Source of the DNA: Acidimicrobiaceae bacterium
GTDB taxonomy: Bacteria > Actinomycetota > Acidimicrobiia > Acidimicrobiales > Ilumatobacteraceae
Assembly: GCA_024641005.1 (NCBI GenBank)
Contig: JAHEDX010000029.1
Coordinates: forward strand, 2,532-39,995
DNA: 37,464 nt
Direction: 5' to 3'
Below, piece after piece: positions 15,129 to 24,886 of this stretch (the first letter of the stretch is position 1; each line of letters begins with the position of its first letter). The notes under the pieces are model-generated. The model saw nothing but the letters and a program-made list of their open reading frames with translations. It was not told the DNA's origin and did no database searches. Made by a program: the position numbers and the translations under genes.

Positions 15129-16277
15129 ATGCGGATCGGAATCCTGACCGGTGGCGGCGATGTCCCCGGCCTCAACGCGGCGATCAAGGCCGTCGTCAAC
15201 CGGGCCAGCGAACACGGTCACGAAGTCCTCGGACTCAGGCGCGGTTGGGCCGGCCTGTTGTACGTCAATCCGGACGACCCGGCGTCCATGGCCGAGTTCT
15301 CGCAACCGATGAACGAGTCCTGGGTGCGCACCATCGATCGCACGGGTGGCACCGTCCTGCACAGCTCACGCACCCACCCGGGCAAGGTGAAGGTCGGTGA
15401 CGTTCCCGACTTCCTGGATGTCCCTCCCGACGCCGAGGCCCCCTACGACTTCACGCCGCACGCGTTGCGGGTGGTCGAGGCTCTCGGCATCGACGTGCTG
15501 ATCCCGATCGGCGGTGACGACACGCTGTCGTACGGTCTGCGCCTTCACGAGGAAGGCGTCCCCGTGATCGCGATCCCCAAGACGATGGACAACGACGTCC
15601 ACGGCACCGACTACTGCATCGGCTTCTCGACCGCTGTCACCCGGGGTGTCGAGTTCATCAACAACCTACGCACGAGCACCGGGTCCCACGAACGCATCGC
15701 GGTCGTCGAGTTGTTCGGCCGATACAGCGGTGAGACGTCGTTGATCACCGCCTACCTCGCCGGCGTCGACCGTGCCGTGATCTCGGAGGTGCCCGTCGAC
15801 ATCGACCGGCTCGCCGGGTTCCTGGTCGCCGACCGCAGTGCGAATCCGAGCAACTACTCGATGGTGACGATCTCGGAGGGAGCCGTCGTCGAGGGTGGAT
15901 CGTTGTCGCTGCGAGGCGATGCCGATGCATACGGGCATCGCAAACTGGGCGGTATCGGCGAACAGGTGGGTGCGATGCTCAAAGAAGTGACGGGCGTCAA
16001 CATCATCAACCAGACCATCGGTTACCTGATGCGATCCGGCAGCCCCGACTCACTCGATCTGATGGTCGCCAACAACTATGCCGTGATGGCCGCCGACCTC
16101 GCCATGGAGGGCCAATCGGGCCGGATGGTCGCCCTGCGCGGCGGCACCTACACCAACGTCCCGATCTCGCTGATCGGTGAGGGTGTCAAGCGGGTCGACG
16201 TCGGCGAGATGTACGACGTCAAGGCATATCGCCCCAAGATCCGCCATGTCGGGGGCAAGCCGATGTTCCTCTACTGA
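15129..16277 (+). CDS. pfp: Phosphofructokinase, PPi-type signature
   Basis: 382 residues; ribosome binding site aaggag just upstream. It has [14 protein letters not shown], then [11 protein letters not shown] and [13 protein letters not shown]. The second Asp of GGDD (position of E. coli Gly104) with Lys in PKTMDND (position of Gly124) is the classical signature of pyrophosphate-dependent PFKs; ATP enzymes have GGDG. Further motifs are GFSTAVTRG and [15 protein letters not shown]. It phosphorylates fructose 6-phosphate with PPi, reversibly, so it can serve glycolysis and gluconeogenesis. It follows fbaB and is followed by a second PFK gene. Cofactor is inferred from these two residues only. 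Confidence 0.88.
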   Translation: MRIGILTGGGDVPGLNAAIKAVVNRASEHGHEVLGLRRGWAGLLYVNPDDPASMAEFSQPMNESWVRTIDRTGGTVLHSSRTHPGKVKVGDVPDFLDVPPDAEAPYDFTPHALRVVEALGIDVLIPIGGDDTLSYGLRLHEEGVPVIAIPKTMDNDVHGTDYCIGFSTAVTRGVEFINNLRTSTGSHERIAVVELFGRYSGETSLITAYLAGVDRAVISEVPVDIDRLAGFLVADRSANPSNYSMVTISEGAVVEGGSLSLRGDADAYGHRKLGGIGEQVGAMLKEVTGVNIINQTIGYLMRSGSPDSLDLMVANNYAVMAADLAMEGQSGRMVALRGGTYTNVPISLIGEGVKRVDVGEMYDVKAYRPKIRHVGGKPMFLY

Positions 16278-16346
16278 GTACCGTCGCCCCGTGCACCCCC
16301 CATCCGACCACCCGTCCGACCACCCACCAGACACTGAGGAGCGCAG

Positions 16347-17366
16347 TTGAGCGTCATCGGAGTACTCACCGCCGGCGGCGACTGCCCCGGCCTCAACGCT
16401 GTCATTCGCGGCATCGTCGTGCGAGCGCACGAGAATCACGACGCAGAAGTCGTCGGAATCATGAACGGCTGGGAAGGGCTGATGGATGGGGACGTCAAGT
16501 TGCTCGGCCCCCGCGATGTCAGCGACATCCTCGCCAAAGGCGGCACGGTCCTCGGCACCTCCCGCAAGGATCCGTACGTTCACGGTGACGGCTATGCGAG
16601 CATCGCCAAGACCATCAAGCGCAACGACATCGACACCCTGATCGTCATCGGCGGCGACGGCACACTGCGTACGGCGCTCCGCCTCAGCGAGGACGGCGCC
16701 AAGGTCGTCGGGGTCCCCAAGACGATCGACAACGACATCAACGGCACCGATTTCACCTTCGGGTTCAACACCGCCGTCCAGATCGTCACCGATGCCATCG
16801 ACCGGCTCACCACCACGGCCGAGGCTCACAACCGGGTGATCCTCGTCGAGGTCATGGGGCGCACCAAGGGATGGATCGCCACGTATGGCGGCATCGCCGG
16901 TGGTGCGCAGGCGGTCCTGATACCCGAGGTGCCCTACGACCTCGACGAGGTGACGGCGTTGATCCGCCGTCGTCATCGTCGAGGCAAGAACTATTCCGTG
17001 GTCGTGGTGGCCGAAGGCGTCGAGCCACCACAAAAGGTCGAACATCAAAAGGACATCTTCGGTTTCGACCGGCTCGGGGGCGTCGCATACCAGTTGGCCC
17101 CGGTCATCGAACGCCTCACCGGCTACGAAACGCGGGTCACCGTGCTGGGCCACCTACAGCGTGGGGGCACACCGAGCGCCTTCGATCGCGTCCTCGCCAC
17201 CCGCCTGGGCACGAAGGCCGCCGACCTCGCCGCAGAGGGTCAGCACGGCACCATGGTGGCGATGCGCGGCGCCGACATCGTCGCAGTTCCGCTCGCTGAA
17301 GGCTGCGCCGAGATACGCGGCGTCGACCAACCCCTGTACGACGTCGCCCAGACGTTCTTCGGCTGA
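16347..17366 (+). CDS. pfkA: 6-Phosphofructokinase, ATP-type signature
   Basis: 339 residues. The start is TTG at 16347, chosen because tgagga lies 6 nt upstream and the protein begins exactly at the family's VIGVLTAGGDCPGLNA. It has VIGGDGTLRTA (Gly at the E. coli 104 position) with VPKTIDNDINGTD (Lys at 124). The G104/K124 combination is known from ATP-using PFKs of Streptomyces and relatives. Other motifs are EVMGRTKGWIA, IPEVPYDL and LGHLQRGGTPSAFDR. It makes fructose 1,6-bisphosphate with ATP. It is probably co-transcribed with fbaB and pfp (69 bp gap). Confidence 0.9.
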   Translation: MSVIGVLTAGGDCPGLNAVIRGIVVRAHENHDAEVVGIMNGWEGLMDGDVKLLGPRDVSDILAKGGTVLGTSRKDPYVHGDGYASIAKTIKRNDIDTLIVIGGDGTLRTALRLSEDGAKVVGVPKTIDNDINGTDFTFGFNTAVQIVTDAIDRLTTTAEAHNRVILVEVMGRTKGWIATYGGIAGGAQAVLIPEVPYDLDEVTALIRRRHRRGKNYSVVVVAEGVEPPQKVEHQKDIFGFDRLGGVAYQLAPVIERLTGYETRVTVLGHLQRGGTPSAFDRVLATRLGTKAADLAAEGQHGTMVAMRGADIVAVPLAEGCAEIRGVDQPLYDVAQTFFG

Positions 17367-17477
17367 TCGACCGGCCCGGCGCCGACTGGTCACCGTCGAC
17401 GACCGTGTAGTGATCACCCTGTCCAGACGCACCTCAACGATCCCTGGGGTGGCGTCGCAGGACGCGATGCCGGCACG

Positions 17478-18899
17478 TCACAATCTCACATAGTCGTAGT
17501 CGACGGGCTGCTGATGGATGCCGGTCGAGGGCGGCGCCAGCCAGCCGGCGATGCGGCCGGGCTCGGTGACCCCGGCCATGAGCGATTCGACGTGGGCCCG
17601 ATCGTGCGCCGTGGGCAGCCAATTGGCGACGTCGGCGTTCCATTCGGCATCGCTCAGCAACCGACCGTCGGGACTCACATGGTGGTCACGGAAGTTGCCC
17701 ACCGCCCGATTGAACCCGATGTGGGGCAGCTTCAGCTCTCGGCCGACCTCTGCCAAGGTTCGGTTCCAGCGGTTCAAGCCGCCGACACAGTCATCGGCAT
17801 AATCCTCACGAAGTGTCTCGTTGAGCGCGGTCAACATCGGCGCCTCGCGTTGAGTGATCCGGTCGTCGACGACTTCGGGCACCATGCGGGTGAGATCGTG
17901 CAGGAGGTGGTCGTCGGCCCGCGACTCTTCCTTGAACCGACCCTTCAGCCCGGCGGCGAAATAGTTCGCAGCATTGGTCGACGTCTCGGCGCCGAACAGA
18001 TCGAGCGAGACGCTGAAGTGGAAGTTGATGTACTTCTGCAACGTGTCGACGTCGATGCCGCCGTACCGGCTGATGTCGTCGGTGTCGTGATCTTTCATCA
18101 GCTGCACGGTTCGTTCGACCACACGGCCGACCCCGGTCGCGCCGACGAACATGTGGTGGGCTTCCTCCTTCAACATGAAGTCGCAAGTGCGCGACAGCGG
18201 GTCGAAGCCGGATTCACGCAACGAGGCGAGCTGGTACTTCCCGTCGCGGTCGGTGAAGTAGGTGAACATGTAGAACGACAGCCAGTCGGGCGTCTGCTCG
18301 TTGAAGGCACCGAGAATCCGAGGATTGTCGAGATCGCCCGAATGGCGTTCGAGCATCTCGTCGGCGTCGTCGCGGCCGTCGCGGCCGAAATATCGGTGCA
18401 GGAGGTACACCATCGCCCAGAGGTGGCGGCCCTCTTCGACGTTGACCTGGAACAGGTTGCGCATGTCGTACAGCGACGGCGCCGTCAGGCACAGGTGGCG
18501 TTGCTGTTCGACCGATGCCGGTTCGGTGTCGCCCTGCACGACGAGGAGGCGACGCAGATCGGAGCGGTACTCGCCCGGGACCTCCTGCCACGCCGCGTCG
18601 CCCCGGTGATCACCGAACGCGATCGTGCGGTCCGGTTCGGGGTCGGCGAGGAAGACACCCCATCGGTACTCGGGCATCGAGACGTGGTCGAAGTTGGCCC
18701 ATCCGTCTCGCCCGACCGAGACGGCGGTTCGCAGGTAGACGGGGTTCTCCTTGAAGGCCACCGGGCCGAGGTCGCGCCACCATTGGAGAAACCGGGGCTG
18801 CCAGTTCTCGAGTGCACGCTGCAGGCGCCGATCGTCGGCGAGGCCGACATTGTTCGGGATCTTGGCATCGATGTCGACGGGGGTGAATGCGCCACTCAT
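17478..18899 (-). CDS. boxB: Benzoyl-CoA 2,3-epoxidase, oxygenase component BoxB
   Basis: 473 residues, the usual BoxB length. It begins MSGAFTPVDIDAKIPNNVGL and contains VNVEEGRHLWAMVYLL, LLHRYFGRDGRDDADEMLERHSG and MLKEEAHHMFVG (about 245), with the Glu and His ligands of a ferritin-like diiron centre, and NRWNRTLAEVGRELKLPHIGFNRAVG near the C-terminus. With the reductase BoxA it forms 2,3-epoxybenzoyl-CoA using O2. The ATG is 2 bp after the boxC stop, so the two are translated together. BoxA and a benzoate-CoA ligase are not in the window. Confidence 0.94.
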   Translation of the reverse strand: MSGAFTPVDIDAKIPNNVGLADDRRLQRALENWQPRFLQWWRDLGPVAFKENPVYLRTAVSVGRDGWANFDHVSMPEYRWGVFLADPEPDRTIAFGDHRGDAAWQEVPGEYRSDLRRLLVVQGDTEPASVEQQRHLCLTAPSLYDMRNLFQVNVEEGRHLWAMVYLLHRYFGRDGRDDADEMLERHSGDLDNPRILGAFNEQTPDWLSFYMFTYFTDRDGKYQLASLRESGFDPLSRTCDFMLKEEAHHMFVGATGVGRVVERTVQLMKDHDTDDISRYGGIDVDTLQKYINFHFSVSLDLFGAETSTNAANYFAAGLKGRFKEESRADDHLLHDLTRMVPEVVDDRITQREAPMLTALNETLREDYADDCVGGLNRWNRTLAEVGRELKLPHIGFNRAVGNFRDHHVSPDGRLLSDAEWNADVANWLPTAHDRAHVESLMAGVTEPGRIAGWLAPPSTGIHQQPVDYDYVRL

Positions 18900-18901
18900 G
18901 C

Positions 18902-20599
18902 TCAGACTCGATTCGTGTCGTATGCGGGCCGGGATCCGGTACCGAAGCGCTGGAGTGCGCCCGCCTCACCGACCGCGTTGGGACGCTGGAACACCCAGTT
19001 CTGCCAGGCGGTGAGTCGGGCGAAGATCTTCGACTCGACGGTCTCGGGACCGACGAACCGGTAGTTGGCCTCCATGCCGGTGAGCGCGTCGGGCGAGAAG
19101 CTGGCGCGCTCGGCGATCATGACCGGCACCTCGTCGTCCCAGTCGATGTCGTCCATCGCGAACGTGATCAGCTCGGCCGACGCAGCTGCCGTCGCGTCGA
19201 GGTCCTTGCCCATCAGATCGCGTACCGCCGCGTAGGCGTCACCGCGCCCCCAGAAGCGGCTCGCGATGCGCGACAACCCGTTCGACATCGGGTACCAACC
19301 GAAGTTGGCGTCGGTCACCACGATCATCGGCGCAGACACCCCACTCCCTTCTCGCTGCCCGTCGAGCATGATCGAGCGATCGGCAGCCAGGGCGAGTTCG
19401 GCCAGCGAGCCGGCGAAACAGCTCCCCTCGTCGATAAGTGCGAAAATCGATCGGGAGGACAGATCGAGACGCTTGAGGGTGCGGACCCAGAGCAGGCGCA
19501 CCTCGCGCACGAACCAGTGCTCGGGCTCTCGTTCGATCACCGCTTCGGCAGCGACGACTGCGTCGCAGTCACCCTCGGTGCGCATCAGCCAGGTACCGAT
19601 CTGCGTCTCGTTGAGGCGCAGGTGCAACATCGCGTGATCGAGCTCGAGAGCGGTGGCGAGCAACCATCCTTCGGCGCCGGCTTCGACGAGCTGCTCTGCC
19701 GTGCCCGGCTGCGGCGTCGAGGGGCCGCGCACCACGAATGTCGCCGAACCGGCGTCGCGGTCGATCGACACGTCGACATACCTGCTCGTCAGACGATCGC
19801 CCTCGATCGTGGTCGTGCTCCCGAACACGGGCAGGGCGACACCCGGACATCCATCGGGTCGTGGCGACTCGGCCGATCGTTCGGCTGCCCGCTCGGCTAC
19901 CAGCGCGGTGAAGGCGGTCTTCGGGGCGATCGCATCGACGAGACGCCACTCGACGGCTTGTTTACCCTTGACACCCTCGGAGCGGGTGGTGAAGACGTCG
20001 GCCAGGTCGCGTCGCACGTGTCGCTTGTCGACGACCCTCGTCAGCCCACCGGTACCTGGCAGCACGGCGAGCAATGGCACCTCCGGTAACGACACTGCCG
20101 ACGCGAGATCGTCGACGAGCAGAATCTCGTCGCAGGCCAATGCCAACTCGTAACCGCCGCCGGCGGCAGTGCCATTGACCGCCGCGATCCAGGTCTGGCC
20201 CGAATGGGCGCTCGCATCCTCGATCGAGTTGCGTGTCTCGTTGGTGAACTTGCAGAAGTTCACCTTGTGTACGTGGGTCGAGCCGGCGAGCATCTGGATG
20301 TTCGCACCGGCGCAGAAGATCTTGTCGAGACCACCCGTCAACACCACCGCCTTGACGCCCGGGTACTCGAATCGAAGGCGCTGCACGATGTCGTGCAGCT
20401 CGATGTCGACGCCCAGGTCGTACGAGTTCGTCTTGAGTTCGTAGTCGTCACGCAGCCCGGCCTCGGGGCTGACCGCCATCGTGACCGTGGCGACTCGGCC
20501 ATCCACGGAGACGGACCAATGGCGGTAGTTGGATGGATCGACACCGAACTCGACCACCGGCTCGGTGGGCGAACCGACACTTCCGCCTATCTGGTTCAT
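18902..20599 (-). CDS. boxC: Benzoyl-CoA-dihydrodiol lyase BoxC
   Basis: 565 residues from ATG 20599, which has a good ribosome binding site (gaggag, 5 nt spacing); a GTG at 20605 overlaps that site and is rejected. It is a two-domain crotonase-superfamily protein: VVLTGGLDKIFCAGANIQML and AAVNGTAAGGGYELALACDE in the first half, and the second half with STLKR-like LWVRTLKRLDLSSRSIF and SRFWGRGDAYAAVRDLMGK. It opens and cleaves the epoxybenzoyl-CoA ring with loss of formate. It is the first gene of boxCB and is divergent from a monooxygenase gene across 243 bp, in which no clear operator was found. Confidence 0.94.
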   Translation of the reverse strand: MNQIGGSVGSPTEPVVEFGVDPSNYRHWSVSVDGRVATVTMAVSPEAGLRDDYELKTNSYDLGVDIELHDIVQRLRFEYPGVKAVVLTGGLDKIFCAGANIQMLAGSTHVHKVNFCKFTNETRNSIEDASAHSGQTWIAAVNGTAAGGGYELALACDEILLVDDLASAVSLPEVPLLAVLPGTGGLTRVVDKRHVRRDLADVFTTRSEGVKGKQAVEWRLVDAIAPKTAFTALVAERAAERSAESPRPDGCPGVALPVFGSTTTIEGDRLTSRYVDVSIDRDAGSATFVVRGPSTPQPGTAEQLVEAGAEGWLLATALELDHAMLHLRLNETQIGTWLMRTEGDCDAVVAAEAVIEREPEHWFVREVRLLWVRTLKRLDLSSRSIFALIDEGSCFAGSLAELALAADRSIMLDGQREGSGVSAPMIVVTDANFGWYPMSNGLSRIASRFWGRGDAYAAVRDLMGKDLDATAAASAELITFAMDDIDWDDEVPVMIAERASFSPDALTGMEANYRFVGPETVESKIFARLTAWQNWVFQRPNAVGEAGALQRFGTGSRPAYDTNRV

Positions 20600-20842
20600 G
20601 CACACTCCTCTGAGGGACTCGGATCGATTCTACGTTCCGACAGTGGTCAGCTCGGGTGCCCGGCCGATGGGCCGACGGCGCGAGCCGACCACGTCGCCGA
20701 GTCTCGACGCACCACACGATCGGGCGGCACAATCCCGTCGACCGATGCGACGGGCTGTCCATCGATGCGCGACTGGGGCCCTTCGCCTCTGGTCACGAGC
20801 ACGAGAACAGAGTGCCCTGGAGCGAACGAGGAGGACCACCTG

Positions 20843-22363
20843 ATGACTTCGGCCCCGGCCACGACCGAACACCCTGCCGACAGCGATCCGTCACGACCCG
20901 AACACACCGACGTGCTCGTAGTCGGGGCCGGCATCTCCGGAATCGGAGCCGCGTATCACCTGCGGCAGCAATGTCCCGACAAGCACTACATCGTGCTCGA
21001 GAGCCAGGACGACTTCGGCGGCACGTGGCGCACCCACAGGTACCCGGGTATCCGCTCCGACAGCGATCTGTACACGTTCGGCTATCGCTTCAAGCCATGG
21101 ACCGGCAAGCCGATCGCCACCGCGCAGGAGATCCTCGACTACCTGTCAGAGGTGATCGACGAGAACGATCTGGCGCCCCACATCCGGTACGGCCACGACA
21201 TCGACACCGCGGTCTGGTCGAGCGACGACCGGAGGTGGACGGTTCAGGGCACGCGCTCCGCCACCGGCGACCGGTTCACGATCACCGCATCGTTCCTGTA
21301 CATGTGCCAGGGCTACTACCGCCATTCGCAGGGTTACACCCCGACCTGGCCCGGAATGGACCGGTTCCGGGGAACGATCGTGCACCCGCAAACCTGGCCG
21401 GATGATCTCGACTATCAGGGGAAACGGGTGATCGTCATCGGGTCCGGCGCCACTGCCGCGACGATGATTCCGGCGATGGCACCAGATGTCGAACACATCA
21501 CGATGGTGCAGCGTTCGCCGACCTATTTCATCTCGGGGCGCAATGTGAACGAACTCGCCGACACCCTGCGGGACCTCGATGTCGACGAGGCGTGGATCCA
21601 CGAGATCGTCCGCCGCAAGATCCTGTTCGATCAGGCGGCGTTCACGAGGCGATGTTTCACCGAACCCGAGGCGGTGAAGGCCGAGTTGCTCGGCGACGTG
21701 CGTGCGCGGTTGGCCCCCGAGCACTCCGAGGTCGTCGATACCGCCTTCACGCCCAGCTATCTGCCCTGGCGCCAGCGGATCGCGTTCGTGCCGGATGGCG
21801 ACCTGTTCGAAGGCATCAACAACGGCAAAGCATCGGTGGTGACCGACGAGATCGACACGTTCACCGAGACCGGGCTGGCGCTTGCGTCGGGCGAGACGAT
21901 CGACGCCGACATCATCATCACGGCGACCGGCTTCAACCTGAACGTGCTCGGCGACATCGCGTTCACGATCGATGACGAGCCGATCGACTTCTCGGAGACC
22001 GTTGCCTACCACGGCACGATGTTCACCGGCATTCCGAACATGGCGTGGGTGTTCGGGTATTTCCGTGCCAGCTGGACGCTGCGGGCCGACCTGATCGCCG
22101 ACTTCGTGTGTCGCCTGCTCCATCACATGGACGACAGCGGAGCGGACATCGTGGTTCCGCGACTGCGCGCCGGCGAGGAGAACATGCCACTGCTGCCATG
22201 GGTCGACCCCGAGAACTTCAATCCCGGCTACCTGCAACGAGGGATGCACCTGCTCCCCAAGCAGGGAGACCACGAACCGTGGCGCCACACCCAGGACTAC
22301 TGGTCGGAGAAAGACATCATGCCGACCGCCGACCTCGACGACGGCGCGCTCGTCTTCGAGTGA
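20843..22363 (+). CDS. Flavin-binding (Baeyer-Villiger-type) monooxygenase
   Basis: 506 residues from ATG 20843, with ribosome binding site gaggagg. The frame is open to 20204 but overlaps boxC there. It has the FAD-binding VVGAGISGIGAAYHL (about 26-40), GGTWRTHRYPG, the Baeyer-Villiger fingerprint FRGTIVHPQTWP (about 174-185, matching FxGxxxHxxxWP), the NADPH-binding IGSGATAATMIPAM and the ATGF motif ATGFNLNVLG. It inserts oxygen next to a ketone, or oxidises a heteroatom, using NADPH and O2. The substrate is unknown. Divergent pairing with boxCB hints at aromatic or ring-compound catabolism, but this is only proximity. Confidence 0.92.
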   Translation: MTSAPATTEHPADSDPSRPEHTDVLVVGAGISGIGAAYHLRQQCPDKHYIVLESQDDFGGTWRTHRYPGIRSDSDLYTFGYRFKPWTGKPIATAQEILDYLSEVIDENDLAPHIRYGHDIDTAVWSSDDRRWTVQGTRSATGDRFTITASFLYMCQGYYRHSQGYTPTWPGMDRFRGTIVHPQTWPDDLDYQGKRVIVIGSGATAATMIPAMAPDVEHITMVQRSPTYFISGRNVNELADTLRDLDVDEAWIHEIVRRKILFDQAAFTRRCFTEPEAVKAELLGDVRARLAPEHSEVVDTAFTPSYLPWRQRIAFVPDGDLFEGINNGKASVVTDEIDTFTETGLALASGETIDADIIITATGFNLNVLGDIAFTIDDEPIDFSETVAYHGTMFTGIPNMAWVFGYFRASWTLRADLIADFVCRLLHHMDDSGADIVVPRLRAGEENMPLLPWVDPENFNPGYLQRGMHLLPKQGDHEPWRHTQDYWSEKDIMPTADLDDGALVFE

Positions 22364-22406
22364 CCTGGGGTTCACCACCTCCGCTGCACTGAGCCATGAT
22401 GAGGTG

Positions 22407-22709
22407 ATGATCGTGCTGCTGTCCCCCACCGCTGCGCCGGCGCTCGTCGATGCCGATCGGCTCGACCGACTGCACGCCGAGTGCCCCGGCGTGATCGGTG
22501 ACATGCAGTTCGGTGACCTGTGCGCACGTGGCGACGACGACCAACACGTCTGGCTGTCGATCGAGGGACTTCGATCGGCCGGCGTTGCCGAATCCGATGA
22601 CGAATCCTTCGTGACCGCGTTCGACGGCATGATCGCCTATGCAGGTTCGAAAGGCTGGTTGAACCAGGACGCCACGATGGTGCGGGCCCACGTCGAGACG
22701 ACCGGCTGA
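22407..22709 (+). CDS. Small hypothetical protein
   Basis: 100 residues from ATG 22407 (a GTG one codon upstream is the alternative). I do not recognise a domain. It is acidic (SDDESFV, RGDDDQHVW), begins MIVLLSPTAAPALVDADRLD, and has predicted alpha/beta character without a membrane segment. Codon use is like the neighbours, with GC-rich third positions, which supports a real gene. It follows the monooxygenase gene by 43 bp and converges with ftsH. It may be co-transcribed with the monooxygenase, but no functional link can be shown. Confidence 0.6.
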   Translation: MIVLLSPTAAPALVDADRLDRLHAECPGVIGDMQFGDLCARGDDDQHVWLSIEGLRSAGVAESDDESFVTAFDGMIAYAGSKGWLNQDATMVRAHVETTG

Positions 22710-22803
22710 CGACCTGGCTGGCAGGTGCCGAGCGGCTTCTCAGGGTCGGGTCACTGTGTCGGATCGTTGTCCGCGCACCGCTGCCAACTGTGGGTCTGTC
22801 CCG

Positions 22804-24735
22804 TCAGCCGGCCACGACGTCGAAGGGCAGCTGAGCCGCGCCGTGCGCCGTTCGGTTGCCGGAGATGATCGCCTCGACCTCGCTGCCGGCCAGCGTCTCG
22901 CGTTCGATCAGCCGTAAGGCGATCGAGTCGAGCGCGGTGCGGTGGCGGCGCAACACTGCCAACGCTCGACGCGCCTGCTCGCCCAGGATGCGTTCGGTCT
23001 CCTCGTCGATCACGCGGGCGGTCTCGTCGGAGTAATCGCGGGTGTGCACCAGGTCCTCGCCCAGGAAGACGGCCCCCTGCGACCCCCAAGCCAGATGGCC
23101 GAGACGTTCGGACATACCCCACTCCCGCACCATCGTGCGCGCCAGCTGCGTCGCAGCGACGAGATCGTCCTGAGCGCCTGACGAGGCTTCACCGAACACC
23201 AATTCCTCCGCTGCCCGACCTCCCAGCCGAACCGCGAGCGCATCATCGAGTTCTGGCCGGCGGTGCAGATGACGTTCTCGGATCGGAAGTTGGTGGGTGG
23301 CGCCCAATGCGACCCCGGCGGGCAGGATCGTGACCTTGTGGACCGGATCGGCGTGAGCGAGCACCTGGGCCAGCAGCGCATGACCGGCCTCGTGATAGGC
23401 GACGACCTGCTGTTCGCCCTCGTCGAGCACCAGCGACGTACGCCGGATTCCCATCAGGATCCGATCGCGAGCGGTTTCGAGATCTACGCCGGTGATCTCG
23501 CCGGCGCCCCGCCGGACTGCTGCCAGCGCCGCCTCGTTGACCAGGTTGGCCAGTTCGGCACCACTCATTCCGGGGGTTCCCCTGGCGACGACGTCGAGGT
23601 CGACGGCCGTGCCGAGCCGCTTGTCGCGGCAATGAACTGCCAGGATCTGGGCGCGCTCACCCTGCGTCGGCAGCGGCACCACGATCTGACGATCGAATCG
23701 CCCGGCTCGCAGCAGCGCGGGGTCGAGGATGTCGGGCCGGTTGGTGGCAGCGAGCACGACGATGCCCTCGGTCGATTCGAATCCGTCCATTTCGGCGAGC
23801 AGCTGGTTCAACGCCTGCTCGCGCTCGTCGTGGCCGCCGCCGAGACCGGTGCCGCGTTTTCGACCGATCGCATCGATTTCGTCGACGAACACGATGCACG
23901 GTCTGCTCGACCGGGCGGTCTCGAACAAATCGCGCACGCGGGCGGCGCCGACCCCCACGAACATCTCGAGGAACTCCGAGCCCGTGATCGACAAGAACGG
24001 CACGGCGGCCTCGCCGGCGATCGCTCGGGCCAGCAGCGTCTTGCCGGTGCCCGGTGGCCCGACCAGCAGAATGCCCTTCGGGATCCGGGCCCCGACCTCT
24101 CGGAAACGTTCGGGCGACTTGAGGAAGTCGATCACTTCAGCGATCTCTTCCTTGACGCTCGCACATCCGGCCACGTCATCGAGCGTGATGTCCGTGCGCG
24201 CCGCGGTGTGCACGCGGGCCTTGCTGCGAGAGAACGACGTCACTCCGGTGAGCTGGCTCTGTGTCCGTCTCGACAGCCACACGAACGCGCCCACGATCAG
24301 CAACACCGGGAGCAGCGTGAGCAGCAGCGTCGGGATCCAGTTCGACGAGGAGGCCGCGTACTCCCGTTCGACGTCGGCGGCGTCGAGTCGCGCCAAGTCG
24401 GAGTCAGGTATGCCGTCGCTGGGCCCCTGGACCACGTAGGTGGTCTCGTTCGTCCGGACGACATCGATTGCGCCGCTGTCGGGATGCACCGTCACCGATG
24501 CGACGAGTCCGTCGTCGACCTCCTGCAGGAATGACGCGTATCCCGCCTCGTCGGCCGCCGGCAACGGCAGGAACATCGACAGCCCCATGACGAGGCCGAT
24601 CAGCAGCAGGGGGACGAACCACCACCGACGACGCACCGGCCCGGGAGACGGTGGCGCTGGTCGGCCCTGACGTCGGCTCTGACGTCGATTCAGCGGTGGC
24701 GGCGGTGGGAGTGAACCCTTCGGTCTCTGTGACAT
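22804..24735 (-). CDS. ftsH: ATP-dependent zinc metalloprotease FtsH
   Basis: 643 residues. A basic, Pro-rich N-terminus is followed by membrane helix 1 (about 39-58), an extracytoplasmic domain, membrane helix 2 (about 135-154), an AAA module with Walker A GPPGTGKT (226-233), Walker B IVFVDE (281-286), pore motif [15 protein letters not shown] and the arginine-finger region RAGRFDR, then the protease domain with HEAGH (448-452) and SGAQDDL carrying the third zinc ligand. It degrades membrane and soluble proteins. It differs from canonical FtsH at GCASVKEEI (usually GVDEAKEEL) and LGATHQLP (usually LGYTMQLP), so it may be a paralogue rather than the housekeeping copy. Confidence 0.94.
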   Translation of the reverse strand: MSQRPKGSLPPPPPLNRRQSRRQGRPAPPSPGPVRRRWWFVPLLLIGLVMGLSMFLPLPAADEAGYASFLQEVDDGLVASVTVHPDSGAIDVVRTNETTYVVQGPSDGIPDSDLARLDAADVEREYAASSSNWIPTLLLTLLPVLLIVGAFVWLSRRTQSQLTGVTSFSRSKARVHTAARTDITLDDVAGCASVKEEIAEVIDFLKSPERFREVGARIPKGILLVGPPGTGKTLLARAIAGEAAVPFLSITGSEFLEMFVGVGAARVRDLFETARSSRPCIVFVDEIDAIGRKRGTGLGGGHDEREQALNQLLAEMDGFESTEGIVVLAATNRPDILDPALLRAGRFDRQIVVPLPTQGERAQILAVHCRDKRLGTAVDLDVVARGTPGMSGAELANLVNEAALAAVRRGAGEITGVDLETARDRILMGIRRTSLVLDEGEQQVVAYHEAGHALLAQVLAHADPVHKVTILPAGVALGATHQLPIRERHLHRRPELDDALAVRLGGRAAEELVFGEASSGAQDDLVAATQLARTMVREWGMSERLGHLAWGSQGAVFLGEDLVHTRDYSDETARVIDEETERILGEQARRALAVLRRHRTALDSIALRLIERETLAGSEVEAIISGNRTAHGAAQLPFDVVAG

Positions 24736-24886
24736 GGCACTCGACGATCGGCTCGCGGGAACGCCTGCAGGCGTCTCCCACCGTCATGATGCCGTCGAGC
24801 GCGGCGGATCCGCCAGGGGCGAACGGCCTACCGACCCGACCGGCCTCCGCGACCGGCGCTACACGCCGACGAACGCGCGACCCGGC

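Noticed and set aside
16306-16332. Short near-repeat (catccgaccac, cgtccgaccac) before pfkA as an operator or CRISPR-like repeat
   Set aside because: Only two imperfect units of about 11 bp; most likely low-complexity leader sequence.
17367-17477. Possible terminator between convergent pfkA and boxB
   Set aside because: Only weak, interrupted pairing (ggtcac with gtgatcacc) was found; not strong enough to report as a feature.
17514-19064. Long plus-strand frame (516 codons) opposite boxB
   Set aside because: Antisense shadow of a well-supported gene; composition is Arg/Val/Asp-rich, with no domain and no ribosome binding site.
23263-24534. Plus-strand frame opposite ftsH, and similar frames at 6822-8171 (opposite PBP1A) and 21146-22630 (opposite the monooxygenase)
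   Set aside because: They mirror conserved coding sequence on the other strand and show no independent protein family features.
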